A program made the position numbers and the translations under genes. From contig CACVBU010001298.1 in assembly GCA_902728285.1 (NCBI GenBank), positions 248,001 to 312,000 on the forward strand: a DNA stretch of 64,000 bases, in the 5' to 3' direction. Under the pieces are notes generated by a model. That model ran no database searches, was not told the DNA's origin, and was given only the letters and a program-made list of their open reading frames with translations. This document shows, piece by piece, positions 43,644 to 55,156 of this stretch; position 1 is the first letter of the stretch; every line of letters starts with the position of its first letter. The DNA comes from Clytia hemisphaerica (Eukaryota; Cnidaria; Hydrozoa; Leptothecata; Clytiidae).

Positions 43644-46600
43644 ATGAGACAATCATCACAAACGCTTTATATCTTACTCATCTCAACCGTCATGTTCACA
43701 ATATCTCAAACCAAAACAGTCACTATAACATATAATATCGAACGAACTCAAACTTATGACGTCATTCTCAATGTGACGTCAGTTGACGCCTGCGCTGTAT
43801 TCGTAAACACAGAATATCATGACAACCAATGTCGTTGTATGAGGAATCATATGTTTTTTGTGGTGGAAGATAAAGCAGGATGTTATCAAGCAAAACAAAT
43901 AAACCCTCGTACGGGAGTATTTTTTGTTTACTTTGGTCCTTATACCTTGACATTGTAATGGCTTGTTCAAACAAAACCACAAAATTAAGCCTTCTTGAAA
44001 AAATAATCTACCCTTAAATATAAAGAAAGTTTGCCGTCTTGAGCATCTCTTTAGATATCCTGCAAATATAAATTTGCTATAAACTCAAGAATTAGTAAAC
44101 AGCTCGATGTAAATAGAATAGATCCGAAGGCTTTTACAAAACCATCCAATCAGATCCATATTTAAAGTCTATCAAGGTTACCATCGATTTCTAGAAAGAT
44201 GAAAGTCAAAGCCTCCCTATTTACAACTTTTTTGCCAATGACTGTATTTAACATATTTTTCTATTCTCATCATTAGAATGCAGCTTAATAGACCAGTCAT
44301 CTTTCCGTGACCTTCTCGCACAAAGAAAACAACAATTTACAAAATCATTAACGAGCGGCGATACAACTTTGAATTGCACACAGAAAGTTATCAATTATAA
44401 TTCAAATGGGAAATGGATGTACCTGGAGATGCCTTCTTCTATTCTGGTATGTGAACCTATTGTTTTGAGAAAGTGTTATCTGTTATAATATTTTTAAAAA
44501 TCATTTCAGCTGTTTCAGCAAAAGAACAGAGATTAAGGTTGACAAAACTATGCTCACAGACGGTTCTGTTTCCCTCCGAAACGAGATCAATTCCATTCTA
44601 TTGGTTAGAAGTGACGTAAAAATTGAATTTAACCAATAGAGTGGCTTCATTTCATTTTGGACCCGAAACGTGTGAATATGGTCTTATCTTAAGACATTTG
44701 AACCAAACAGACAAAAGTTAGATCATTTTGTTCTAGACAGAAGGGAAGATGGAAGGCAAACTTTTAACCATCACTTATGAATGCAACAAAAATGATGACA
44801 TGAACTGTCGTTTGCTCAAATTTCCTGGACATGATCAATGTAAGTTCACTACTGATGCTCTTTTGAATGTAAAAATTTTATTTTAATAAGATTTTTCTAA
44901 TAATTTGATAAATGAATGATGGAAAAGTTCTTCCGCCGATGAGCTAAAATCATTATTCAGTTCAGTTGGTATTTAATATGAATAAACCAGCCGAGGCTGG
45001 AAGGTCAGCCAATAGAGCTTAGCTAGATAGCTTTAATAAGTGGGTTAACAGATGTAAGAGATGCACTGAAACAGAGTAGACTAAATATGTTGAATAATGT
45101 ACAAAATGTGAAACATTTGATAACTTGATTTAAAATTATGTAAAACGAGCCTGAGAGCTCTCCAAACCCCCCCCCCCCCCCCACGAGAAGCTCAAAGTAT
45201 ACTTCTCTTTAGCATTGTCCATATAGTACGTACGCAAAGATTTTCCAAATATTTGACACCCCCTCCCCCTTGTACGCAGAGAACAATAGAAATGACTTTG
45301 TTTAAACAATAGATGTAGCTTTTGCTAAACCCCCTCTCCCCCCTTCACTGTGTACGTACTATATGGATGGCCCCTCCAGTCTGGGTAAATAAATTTTGTA
45401 GTTTAATACCGTCAAGTTACACAACATGCACACAACCATCTTAAAGACTTTGCTGGTCGCAAATGATAATCGAAAGCAAAACTTAAAATTCATAACTATG
45501 CGGGGAAGCTCATTTTTCCCCCGTTTTGCTTTAAACTCGCTTTTGATTGGTCTATGAATTTGGGCGAATGATTTACCGCCTTGGCATAATAAACACACAA
45601 CCATAATAAATAAATTCAACAGGGCAGCGGTGTAGCAATTAATTTCAACTGGGAGTCCTCTCTTCTGTGCCAAGCACTGGCAGTGTTTTTTAAACTTTAA
45701 AACAATGTTAAATGAAGACCAGATTGATCTGTTTGTTATGGCTGTGCAAGTTGTGACGAGAGTGTGCATGTTGTGTAACTTGACGGCAGCCCGCTTTCTG
45801 CAAGTCTGATAAGAGATATCTATAAACTGTTATCGCCATTCAGTCAAAATGTGCGCCAAGGTTAGAAAAGGTTAGAAAAACACAATCTGCGTCCGGAACT
45901 GCGTGAAAAATAGTCTGATCAATTTCAACAAGAACTGTATATATTAATATTAATATAAATGATCAAATTCCAAAGACCATTTGTCATAATTTTGCAAGTC
46001 CAATAATAGGAGATGTGATGTCATCATTTGGTTCCCGTCATCTGATTTACGGTCAGCAGGTAGAGCTGGAGAGTCGGAAAGCTTTTCCGCTGCTTTGCTG
46101 GATTTCCACCGTCGACCTCTGCACGCTCTGTGTTTAAAATTTTTCAAATCGAAGTAGAGACCCGCATGCTAATGGAGAGTAAACCGAAAACACCAGTTTA
46201 TCCACGATTTCTCAATTTTAAAATTCGGATCAGTCCACACGAATTCCCTTTCAACAAGATGATAGCTGCTTCTTAACAGAAAAATATTTTCGACTGACCG
46301 GCTAAACGACTCCCACTTTTTAAAGTAGAAATGACGGGAACCAAACAGTTTTTTGCGATTCGCCTTTATCACAAGCAAGTCCAAGTCCAAAAAGCACGAT
46401 TGCATCCAGTCTTATATCAAATTTATACAGTAGCTGTACTTTTGTAAACTTTATCAAATTCCAATAACATTATAACACCATCAATCCCCCTAGAGGCAAA
46501 CAAGAAAAATATGTTTTTATTGCAAAAACTATTAAAAAGCAGCAATAAAAAGTATCAGAAAATTCAACTTAAACAAAAACTTGAGCAAACGGCTTTAAAC

Positions 46601-48310
46601 CTTCAAAGGATGTAGAAAAAGAATCCCCTTGATGAAAATCATGTGTTTGATTTGCCGAGTTAAAAAAATAAATGTTGAAGCTTGCAACAGATTTACCCTG
46701 GAAATACTTTGGTACAACTCTGACTTATCACATCTGACTATCGCTTGAGCCGCCATCTTGAAACTACATTATGATCTGTAAAAACAACGCACGCTAAAAG
46801 TACCCAAAAAGTTAACCCGATCGGAAGAAAGTTTAGAAATCAAAGTGAGATCGGAAAACCGGATTTTTTTTTTTGCCGTCTTATGATGATGATGGAGGAA
46901 CTGGAAGAAAATTTTACCTATTTGAATGCTCAGCTTAGGCTGACCAATGAATGGAATTTCACTAGTATAAAGATAAATTGTCTACCCTTTATGCCGCACC
47001 TGAAAAAGTCACCCCAATAAATAATATGGCTATTCTTCTAAGAAACTTAAAACAAAATCAACCTCCAAATTCAAAAAATCTGAAAATTCTTAACCACCTG
47101 GAATCTAGGGGGAGCCCAAGGCAAGATAACATTTGATGTAATAAAATTTCAATATTTTGATTATCTTGCATTTGTAATCATAGACATCCACACGTTCAAT
47201 CCAACAACATCGACAGTAGGAACGAACATATCCATAAAAACAAAAACATCAACAACTATAACAACGAAAGAAAAGAAAATACCAAGAAAATATCCAGAAT
47301 CAAAAAACAAAAATTCGGGAAGCCATCCTCCAAAAACAACGACCAATAATAAGACCAACGAACAGAAAGAAACTCGTAAAAAATTGATGATCGCATTAGT
47401 CGTATGTGCTGTCTTACTAGCTGGTGTTGTTATACTGGCTATCATTATGGCCAGGAGGTAAGCCATATTTGCTTTTCAATATAAACAACTCTTTCATATT
47501 ACAAAATGACATTAGGCCCCGAATTTAGCTGCAGTCCTAATTACAATAGCAAGTTTATGTAAATGTGTTTTTGGACGGAAACGGTTAGCTTTTGATTTGT
47601 CTACATCCTGACTGACTGAGGACGACGGTAAATCAGCAATTTAAACGTTCTCGATTTTTCAGGTCAGAACATCATTTTAAAATCGCGCTCCACCGTTCCC
47701 AAAAGTGAATGAAAATACATAAACTCGCTGTTGACAACTCTTTTACTACTGTACAGTATTAAAGCCTATACACACAATACTAACGTAAACTGGTGAAGGT
47801 TTCAAATCCATCCCTACATATTCTCATGGTTCTTCTGAAAACGTATTAAAGAAGACGTTGTTAAACTTACTGTGAATAACTTCAGTCATGATGAATGAAC
47901 TTTTAATTAACAGTTTTCTTCCTTCTCTTCACTATAGGTATCTGAAAATTAAGAAGATGGTAAGAACAATTGATTTGCTTTATTTTGAGCAATTGAAATA
48001 TTCTTTTGTATAAATGTAATAAACCAATAAACCAGAGTAAAATCAACTTGAAAAATCCTGTACCATAGTCACGAAAAGACAGTCGATAATACTTTTTAAA
48101 GGATACTAACTGCTGTGGGTTTAAACCGATCGGAGATTGGTAAAGCCTTTTACCTGTTAGAACTCAATTTTATCTGATTCTCGAGGCTGAAAAAGAAATA
48201 AAACATATAAGTGTACATAAATGTTATTCTTCTAGACATCAGATTCAGAAGTTGCGCGTCTTCATTCACCTCCAAGTGACGAAAACACCAAAACATCACC
48301 CAAGAAGTGA
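43644..48310 (+). CDS. Unrecognised single-pass type I membrane protein
   Basis: Six exons keep frame: 43644-43935, 44277-44446, 44737-44839, 47184-47457, 47938-47959 and 48236-48310, giving 311 residues. A signal peptide (core LYILLISTVMFTISQ) is followed by a Cys-containing ectodomain with VDACAVF, NQCRCM and AGCYQ, then ECSLIDQ, LNCTQ, YECNKN and MNCRLL. A Thr/Ser/Lys/Pro-rich stalk is encoded by exon 4, then one transmembrane helix (core ALVVCAVLLAGVVILAIIM) and a short cytosolic tail, RRYLKIKKM then TSDSEVARLHSPPSD. The Cys pattern suggests a disulfide-bonded extracellular module; I recognise no family. An acceptor ATTTTAG ends 5 nt before ATG. The donor of exon 1 (TTTG|GTCCTT) is weak and could instead be a few codons earlier. 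Confidence 0.72.
45216..45374. mobile_element. GGGGxCATCCAT-ended MITE (copy 2)
   Basis: CCATATAGTACGTACGC at the left and GTACGTACTATATGGATGGC at the right are inverted. The interior TTGTACGCAGAGAACAATAG plus AAATGAC matches 27345-27487. It lies in the third intron of the membrane-protein gene, close to a C-run at about 45167-45182. Confidence 0.75.
45409..45786. mobile_element. CCGTCAAG-ended MITE
   Basis: The ends CCGTCAAGTTACACAACATG and CATGTTGTGTAACTTGACGG are perfect complements over 25 bp. Length 378 bp. The minus-strand frame at 45359-45769 is a by-product. It shares the CCGTCAA terminus with the element at 49346-49562. Confidence 0.8.
45787..47183. other. Rest of intron 3 of the membrane-protein gene
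   Basis: No gene recognised; open frames are short and without domains. Confidence 0.4.
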
Positions 48311-48409
48311 AATGTTAAGAAGCAATATGTAATTATTCAAAAATTTTTGTTGTTGTTTTTGTTGGTATCATCGCAAAATGTAATGTAAATAGTTATTGAA
48401 CCAATTCGT

Positions 48410-48415
48410 TTTATT
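48410..48415 (-). terminator. Candidate polyadenylation signal for the NSUN6-like gene
   Basis: TTTATT on the plus strand reads AATAAA on the minus strand, 158 nt past the stop codon of the NSUN6-like gene. The membrane-protein gene stops at 48310, so the two genes end tail to tail within 262 bp. Confidence 0.5.
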
Positions 48416-48572
48416 TTTTCTGAATTTCATTCATACGTAAATACTTATTTGATAAGCAATTCGACTAAAACTGCCTTGCATATACCAGACATCATAAATG
48501 TTCATGTTCATTTTTGAATGGTTACACAATTTTGAGTACGATTAAATTAAGAACAAATATCTTTAGTTTTTG

Positions 48573-51500
48573 TCATCTTTCCCTCTTAACAAATTTAGCT
48601 ATGAAAAACCCAATAGAGTCATTATAAATATCAGTTCTTGTATAGTTGTTAAAAACAGCATCAAACCGCTGCACTTTTTCTCGTTGTTCATCTGAAAGAC
48701 CATAACCTGCCAAACCAATGCTTCCTATCCGTATTTCCTGAAATTAAACAAGAGCTTCTTTTAGTCATTATGAAAAAATTAGATAGGGCTAGACAACTTT
48801 TTTTGAGCTGTTTTGAGTATTTGAGCGCCCTGTCTCACTCTGTTACCACCACTGATCCTTATAATACCCTTCCTGCTTATAAACACTTCCTCAATCCCGG
48901 TCAAACAAAAATCATTGATTACACCCTAATCCTACCCCTTCTCAATATGAGTCGAAACATTTTCAAAGAAATTATTCAATTTAATCAAAAATTGACCCAA
49001 ATTGAAATTGAGTAACCATTAGTGTCAGTTTGAGGCACAAAAGTGGTTTCAAAGGTTTGAAAAGTACTTTCTGGATAAAAACTTTTTTGCTTCAGTAAAA
49101 TTTAGCATTTACTTGTTCAACCAGTGACAAATCAGAAAACGATTGTAATGCCCAAGCAACTTGAGCTTCATTTTCTTCTGGACATAAAGTACAAGTTGAA
49201 AAAACAAGTGTCCCGCCAGTTTTCAGTAATGGAACTGCCTAAAGAGACAAAAGAAGTGGTCGAGGAAAGGTTTCTGTCAACTTAAAAAAAACTCCAGCTT
49301 TAAGCTAGATAACAATCTAATACGTCTGTTTTATCAGTCATAGTACCGTCAACTGCTCTTACTTGGGACGATTGGTCGAAACATGGGACTGTTGCATATC
49401 TGGTCTGTATTTTCACTGACTGTAAAATCGAAAGAGAAATTGTGTATTTTTAAATATACCGTTCCTTAACTCAAATCAAATGACTTTGGAGGTTCGGTGA
49501 AATGGTGGCCGAATTGCCGTCCCATGTTTTGTCAGGTAGTCCCAAGTTAGAGCATTTGACGGTATAAGAATAAATTCAAAACAACAGACCCCGAGATTAA
49601 AGAAAATAATCAGGAACTACCAACTAACCCTTTTTAAAAACATTTTCAGAACCAGCAAGCTTAACATTTCAAAAATAAGAGTTGAGACTAATCCAAAGAT
49701 TTACCTGTTTGAAGAATTTCTTTTGAAGAATTGGATAAGAAGCCAGTTCTTTATCACTGAATGTGTAACGTAATTGTGGTCTTTGTCCCAAACCACTACA
49801 AGGTGGATCAAGAAGAATCCGATCAAATGTAGATGATGGAAATGGTGGGCCATTTTCGTCACTTTCATCTAAAAAGAAGAAATTTTTTCATATCAAGAGT
49901 TATATACATAAGACAAGCCAGAAAGATGTTTCCACCATTGAGTTTGGATCCTAGAAGGGTCTAGAGATGAATCTTCAACATTTCTCAAGCAACCAAAACT
50001 AAAGCTTTAAGATTGGCTAGGATTTCCCCACATTTAGAAATTTTGTGTGAAAACATGCTTAGTCACGTGCTTGGGATGGGAAATAAGTGGCTTCATTTCC
50101 AACCCAGGAATTTTGGACTTCAACTGACAATGATTTTTGAGGACAAATCTGTCAATTGAGGTCAGAGCTAGTGCCCGATAACTAATTAAGTTTTTTCTCT
50201 ACCTAACTCAATTCATACTCATTAAAGGGTCCAAGAAAAATATAACAATGCCTCAATTCAATTGTGAAAAAAGAGTTTCAGAATATCTACATGATCTTAC
50301 TTTCATCTTCATTGCATAGGATCTTCGTGCTATCATAACAATGACATTCAACATTATTCAATTTGAGTTTCCGGAGATTTTCTTTGATTCTATCCACCTT
50401 ATTTTGTGTTTTGTCTATTGATATTAGTTTGCCCTAAAATTGATATAAAAAATTAAGTTTTTAACAGAACAGTCATTAAAGAATTTGTGGCTACTTCATT
50501 ATCTTTTGAAAAACACATTTAAAATATTTTTGCCAAGATCTAAAAGAAATTGTGCTGAATTTACCTTTCTCAATAATGTAGCCAAGTGTGATGTTTTCCC
50601 TCCTGTAAAAAAGTGGAATATTTAATCTTTCGATAAAAACGTAAACATAAAGACAATTTTAAAATGTCAAGGGAATATGAAGAAAGCAATGCAGAACTGT
50701 TAATGAAGGCCAAACCCCACCTTTCTAAAATAAAAGGTTTAACAGCTGAACCCAAAACTAGCGAAACCAATCCAAAGAAAAAATATACGACAAAATCAAT
50801 GGTAAAGATCATTGATAGAAATGGCTCAAAACACATGCTCGAATACTACCACTATCCATACCTAGTGTAAAAACTACCACTTACTACGCATCCATCAACC
50901 AAATGCCACACCCCTAAATAACTATTTCCATCCGACATACACATTGTAAGGGTACATAAGTAGCTCAGTTTCGCCCCTTGTTGCTGAACTGACTTATGTA
51001 CCAAGTATATATAAATGGCAATCATCTTTCAGCAACAAAGAAAGAACAAGGTAATTTTTACGCTAGATATTTGTGATTTTGATTTTTCTTTTCTCAGTCT
51101 GATGACCACCCTCGTTACGAAAATCGAAGTATTACATTAAAATTTGTATAAAGAACGACCACACAAACGCATAAATTCATATTTTGACATAGAAATTATG
51201 TGCCAGCTTTAATGAAGATTTTGACATTCGAAATAGCTTGACATTGGCATAGTTATGGTCCAGTATGAATAGAGAGAGCGGTTTTACCTACCTGGTGCAG
51301 CACACATGTCTAATACCAAATCATTTTCTTCAATGTCTAGCAAATGACCAACTATTATGGAGGGTAGGTTTTGTGGGAAAAACAAATCTGGTTGCAAGTT
51401 GTGAAAACTTGGTAAATTGAATTTACTTTCACCCATCTTTATTGCAACACCACTGAATATAAAAGTTAAAATGAATAAGCAAAATTAAAAGAAATCAAAA

Positions 51501-54228
51501 TAAGGTAAAAGGGATCAAACTACAAGGATAATGCGCCATATTTTTGGTATGTTTTCAATTTTTGTAATCCCAAAAGCAATGCAAATACAAAGCCAGACCA
51601 GGTATTCTGACCCCGAAATCTCTAAAATGTTAGCAAGCTCAGAAATATTGAGCTGTGATGCTAAATAAATTGCAATCAAAATTATTTACCAAACATCATT
51701 TTTGTCGACATCATTTTCTTCAAATAATTGCCAACGACTGAATAGGGCTTTACCATTACCAAGATAGAATTTTTCACCATCAAAATGTTTTGTAAATCCT
51801 TTTCGACATTTCTTTTTTACGTCACAATATACAGAAACAAGATCGCCAGCAACAACATCTGAAAAGTATAAAAAGTTATAAAAGACAGTATTTCAAATAA
51901 GGGTTTAATTCATAACATAAACATGAATATTGATATTGTGAAATTAGTGCCTTCAAAATTCGGTAGTATATAATTAATCAATGTGATTAGTATGTTAAAA
52001 CACCAGTATCGTTTTAAAAAATATCTAGTAAACACATTTCAAAATACATTTCAAATGCATAACGGAAGCAATAAGAATTTACTTGAATTTGCTGCTAATA
52101 CTCCAGGTACAAAGATATCAGCTCCTCTAAGAACAGCTGTACCACAACTAGAATCGACAATGATTTCTTTCTGTAGTGGTTCTGGTTTGTTTTCAAAGTT
52201 CTTTGGTTCAATGATCAATGCATCTTTGATTTGTGGATGAATTTTGACAGAGTAATGAGTGTCACAGTTCTTAAAAAACAGAGGGAATAAATAATTTTTT
52301 AATACCGGTGTGCCAGAAATAATTTATCCTCTTTTGAGGTAAAATTTCTTGAGTTCTTCTATTCTTTAGAGATAAGAAAGATATAGAAAGGGTGGAGAAC
52401 AGGCAGAACTGAAATGATTGCTAATTGAAAAAAAGTTTCTCCTTCTTGCTCCCAATAATTATGAAAAAAATGTAGTCTTGGTCAATCTTATGTTTCTATC
52501 TGTTGTGAAGAAATTGGAGAAAATTCCACCTTTTTTCATTTAAAAAATGATATATATAGTATTTAAGAACAATTTTATAAGATCAATGAAGCTCGAAGTA
52601 GTAAAACTTGGGTATAATAATATACCTCAATTACACCTTAAAGATAAGAACTGTCGAACGTACTAACCGCATTGGCTCAACTTCAGTATCTTTGAAATCG
52701 TTTGTAGGCACAATTGTAAACTTAATAGCTTTTAAAATTTTAGCATTTCTTAAATAGGTTTTAGCCTTGTTTTGAGGCTAAAACGCGTAAGCACGCCCCT
52801 AAAAATCAAAATTTTGAAAACATGAAAAATACCCCCCAGATATTCACCCAAGGAACAAGTGTGCCAAATTTCAGCCAAATCCGACTATTTTTGAAGTCTC
52901 CAGCCTACCCCAAAGTTTTAGCCTCGTTTTGGAGAATTATTGTGACCACGCCCTTAAAATGGAAAACTTTTAAAAAACCCCCAGGTATTCACTCAAGGAA
53001 CAAGTGTGCAAAATTTCAGCCAAATCCTACTATTTTTGAAGTCTCCAGCCTGCCACAAAGTTTTAGCCTCGTTTTGGCGAAATATTGTGACCACTGCCTT
53101 AAAAATGAGAATTTTGAAAAAATGAAAAAAACACCCCCAGAGATTCACCCAAGGATCATGTGTGCAAAAATTTCAACAAAATTGGATAATTTTTGAAGTC
53201 TCCAGCTGAGCCTCAGCAAAATTTTACTGAAAAATCAAGAAAAAGCTCCCTTCATAAAATTGACAAACAACTTTTTGAGTTTACTGCCTTTACAAGGCAA
53301 ATGACCGCTTCTGAAAACTTCTCTTAACCTGACTTTAGAATAAATGAATACAAGCTGAGAGGAGTCTCAGAAAAACTAACCTTTAAAAAGGATTTGCAAA
53401 CTTCAATAGCATCATTTATATTTATCAAATTTATATTGACCCTTATAACTGCTGATTGAGGTGGTGTTGAAAGAATTTTCTTAACTTCATCCTGAAACAA
53501 TTAAAAACATGCGAATAAAAACATTAAAGCAATTAGTACAAATTTGGTGAAAATTAATAGATCATAAATTCTACGAAAATAAGAAAAAATAAAAATTACA
53601 TTAAAGTCTATTCCAAAAAAATTGTTTGAGTATTACTTTTGAGAGAAGAAAAATTCAATCAAAAGTAATACCTCTTTGGAAAAGTAATTTTAAGCAGATT
53701 ATGATTTAAGCTTTGGAGAGCAGTTTGAAAAATTTGCAAATTAAGATAAAAAATAGAAGAATTTTCTACTGGGTGCGCCACAAAAAAAGTTTCTCTCTTT
53801 GAAACTAAATTTCTCGTAATCTAAAAATTTTAAAAGAACTATTCCTATTTTATTGGAAAGAAGAAAGACAGACTTAAATTTTGATGGGTCATTTAATAAA
53901 TTCGATTCATTAGATCAAAAGTTATGCTCAATTGAATAAAATAGTTACTTTCAGAAAGTGCTCGAAAACGTTAAAAATTAAAGAGAGAAACTTTTTTGTG
54001 GCACACCGGGTAGTCAATTAACAATTCTTATTTCATAATTTCCTAAAGCTTTAATTTCAAAAGTGTATTTGGATAAGCAAAAGTTGTTTAAAAAAGTACA
54101 GACTGCCAATCTTTTTGGAACAGACTACAATTCATGAAGAAAATTTAAAAATCAATCAATTGTACCTTTTTCAACTTGTAAAGATTACTTAATTTTTCAA
54201 GGACATTTTCTGATATGTTTACATCCAT
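48573..54228 (-). CDS. nsun6: NSUN6-type tRNA/mRNA cytosine-5 methyltransferase
   Basis: Methylates cytosine C5 in RNA (in vertebrates C72 of certain tRNAs and some mRNAs) using S-adenosylmethionine. Minus-strand exons: 54228-54166, 53491-53381, 52269-52083, 51858-51690, 51452-51292, 50602-50565, 50433-50301, 49868-49705, 49238-49113 and 48737-48573. All phases agree, giving 438 residues (human protein 469). A PUA RNA-binding domain includes DSSCGTAVLRGADIFVPGV. The Rossmann methyltransferase domain follows, with LDMCAAPGGKTSHLA (SAM loop), LLDPPCSGLGQRPQ (release Cys311) and FSTCTLCPEENE (nucleophile Cys358), ending GFFIAKFVKRER. The 47-residue spacing between the two cysteines equals human Cys326 to Cys373, and the PUA insertion distinguishes NSUN6 from its relatives. 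A possible 5' UTR exon ends at the GTTAGAG|GTAAGAG donor near 54830. Confidence 0.94.
48770..49015 (+). CDS. Small antisense ORF nested in an NSUN6-like intron
   Basis: 81 codons on the opposite strand, entirely within the intron between the exons at 49113 and 48737. It reads MKKLDRARQLFLSCFEYLSA, continues through LPAYKHFLNPGQTKIIDYT, and ends QKLTQIEIE. Composition is not low-complexity, but there is no recognised domain and no splice acceptor or promoter at its start. It could be chance or a fragment of a retroposed gene. Confidence 0.25.
   Translation: MKKLDRARQLFLSCFEYLSALSHSVTTTDPYNTLPAYKHFLNPGQTKIIDYTLILPLLNMSRNIFKEIIQFNQKLTQIEIE
49346..49562. mobile_element. TA-flanked CCGTCAA-ended MITE
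   Basis: The ends CCGTCAACTGCTCTTACTTG and CAAGTTAGAGCATTTGACGG are inverted with two mismatches and flanked by TA on both sides. CATGGGAC and GTCCCATG form an inner inverted pair. It lies in an NSUN6-like intron. TA targets suggest Tc1/mariner mobilisation. Confidence 0.8.
50664..50870 (+). CDS. Small antisense ORF nested in an NSUN6-like intron (2)
   Basis: 68 codons on the strand opposite to the host gene, inside the intron between the exons at 51292 and 50602. It reads MSREYEESNAELLMKAKPHL and closes MVKIIDRNGSKHMLEYYHYP plus YLV. It has a mixed, protein-like composition, Lys-rich and without a membrane segment or signal peptide. No family recognised and no clear promoter. It is weak evidence for a nested gene or retrocopy. 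Confidence 0.3.
   Translation: MSREYEESNAELLMKAKPHLSKIKGLTAEPKTSETNPKKKYTTKSMVKIIDRNGSKHMLEYYHYPYLV
50946..51001. repeat. Short hairpin
   Basis: GGTACATAAGTAGCTCAGTT and AACTGACTTATGTACC face each other across a loop of about 18 bp, followed at 51006 by TATATATAAA. It lies in an NSUN6-like intron. Possible tiny MITE. Confidence 0.45.
52757..53210. repeat. Tandem repeat, three units of about 145-157 bp
   Basis: Units share TTTTAGCCTCGTTTTGG, GACCACGCCCTTAAAA, TTCACTCAAGGAACAAGTGT, CAAATTTCAGCCAAATCC and TTTTTGAAGTCTCCAGCC. Spacing of the first string is 157 then 145 bp. It sits in the NSUN6-like intron between the exons at 53381 and 52269; the frame at 52822-53196 is produced by it. Confidence 0.8.
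53769..54010. mobile_element. TA-flanked mariner-like MITE
   Basis: The ends CTGGGTGCGCCACAAAAAAA and TTTTTTGTGGCACACCGGG, extended by the perfect pair GTTTCTCTCTTT/AAAGAGAGAAAC, are inverted repeats. TA flanks both sides (53767-53768, 54011-54012). 242 bp, in the first intron of the NSUN6-like gene. A lone related end, TACCGGTGTGCCAGAAAT, lies at about 52305. Confidence 0.82.
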
Positions 54229-55152
54229 TATTATTTTGGTCTTCGACAAATCTTCCTTTTCTTTTTTATAAATTTCTACTTTTATAAAAGCTAAAAATTA
54301 AGAAATATGATTAAATACAGAAGCTTGTCTGAATTTAGAATTGTTCCAGCATGTCTCTCAGTTTTTAACTCTTCTCAAAAGAGCTCATTGAGCTGAGGGT
54401 TTCAGCCATTGAAAAAATATACTGATTGGCAGATGACCTGCAGCAAACTCTGCAATCTTTTTCTCAGAGAAACCTTTTCAGATGGTACGTTAATAATCAA
54501 TCCAGTCGCCAAGTCACATACACACACCCGGGGGTACTTAGGCAAATAGAGGGTACGGTATGTGCAACCATTAAGGGTACCTTTTTTGGACTTCCAAAGT
54601 CCTACTTCGCTAAGGGTCGTGAAATTCCCAAAATTTTCTTTGTTTTCTCCTTTTAGTCCCGGTAAGGGTCCAAAGTTTGAAAGTCGGGCGGCACCTGCTG
54701 ACGGGGCAGCTTGCAACCCTAGTCCGAAAGAAAATAATTTCATCTGCCTGAGCAGATGATATTTATTCTATTAGAAAAATATTTTAGGTATTCTTTAAGT
54801 CCCAAGGTTGGTGAAAAAAACTCTTACCTCTAACTGTGCAAACTCCAGATGAAGCATACGAACCTGTGAACTGCCAACACTTCCACTTCGAACTCAGAAT
54901 TTCGATGAAGCGTGAGCGCTTTCGTTTTCAAAAATTCCAAGAAAAATTTGTATGTCTCGATTACACAAACCAAAATACGACAGATCGGAAAGTTTTAGCT
55001 GAGTAAACGAGCCAAACCTCCTATCCATAGCGAGGCACGTTAAAAATGGTAGGCGAGAAGTAAACATTCACTCACTCCTTAATAAATTTTCTTCGTAAAC
55101 TTTGGTTTTTTAAAGTTTTAATTAATTTTCAAACCTTTTTTTAAATTTTCAG
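54229..55152. promoter_or_regulatory. Shared divergent promoter region of the NSUN6-like and drebrin-like genes
   Basis: The two start codons lie 929 bp apart, back to back. On the minus side a donor GTTAGAG|GTAAGAG (near 54830) and acceptor TTTTTAG (near 54292) would define a 5' UTR intron for the NSUN6-like gene. On the plus side AAATTTTCAG lies just before the drebrin-like ATG. A patch with repeated AAGGGT/GGGTAC words lies at 54530-54720. No TATA box is evident. Confidence 0.5.
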
Positions 55153-55156
55153 AAAA

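Noticed and set aside
45359..45769. 136-codon minus-strand ORF
   Set aside because: It is almost entirely contained in the CCGTCAAG-ended MITE, with its start in the terminal inverted repeat.
52822..53196. 124-codon plus-strand ORF
   Set aside because: It is the translation of the three-unit tandem repeat in an NSUN6-like intron, with no independent coding sign.
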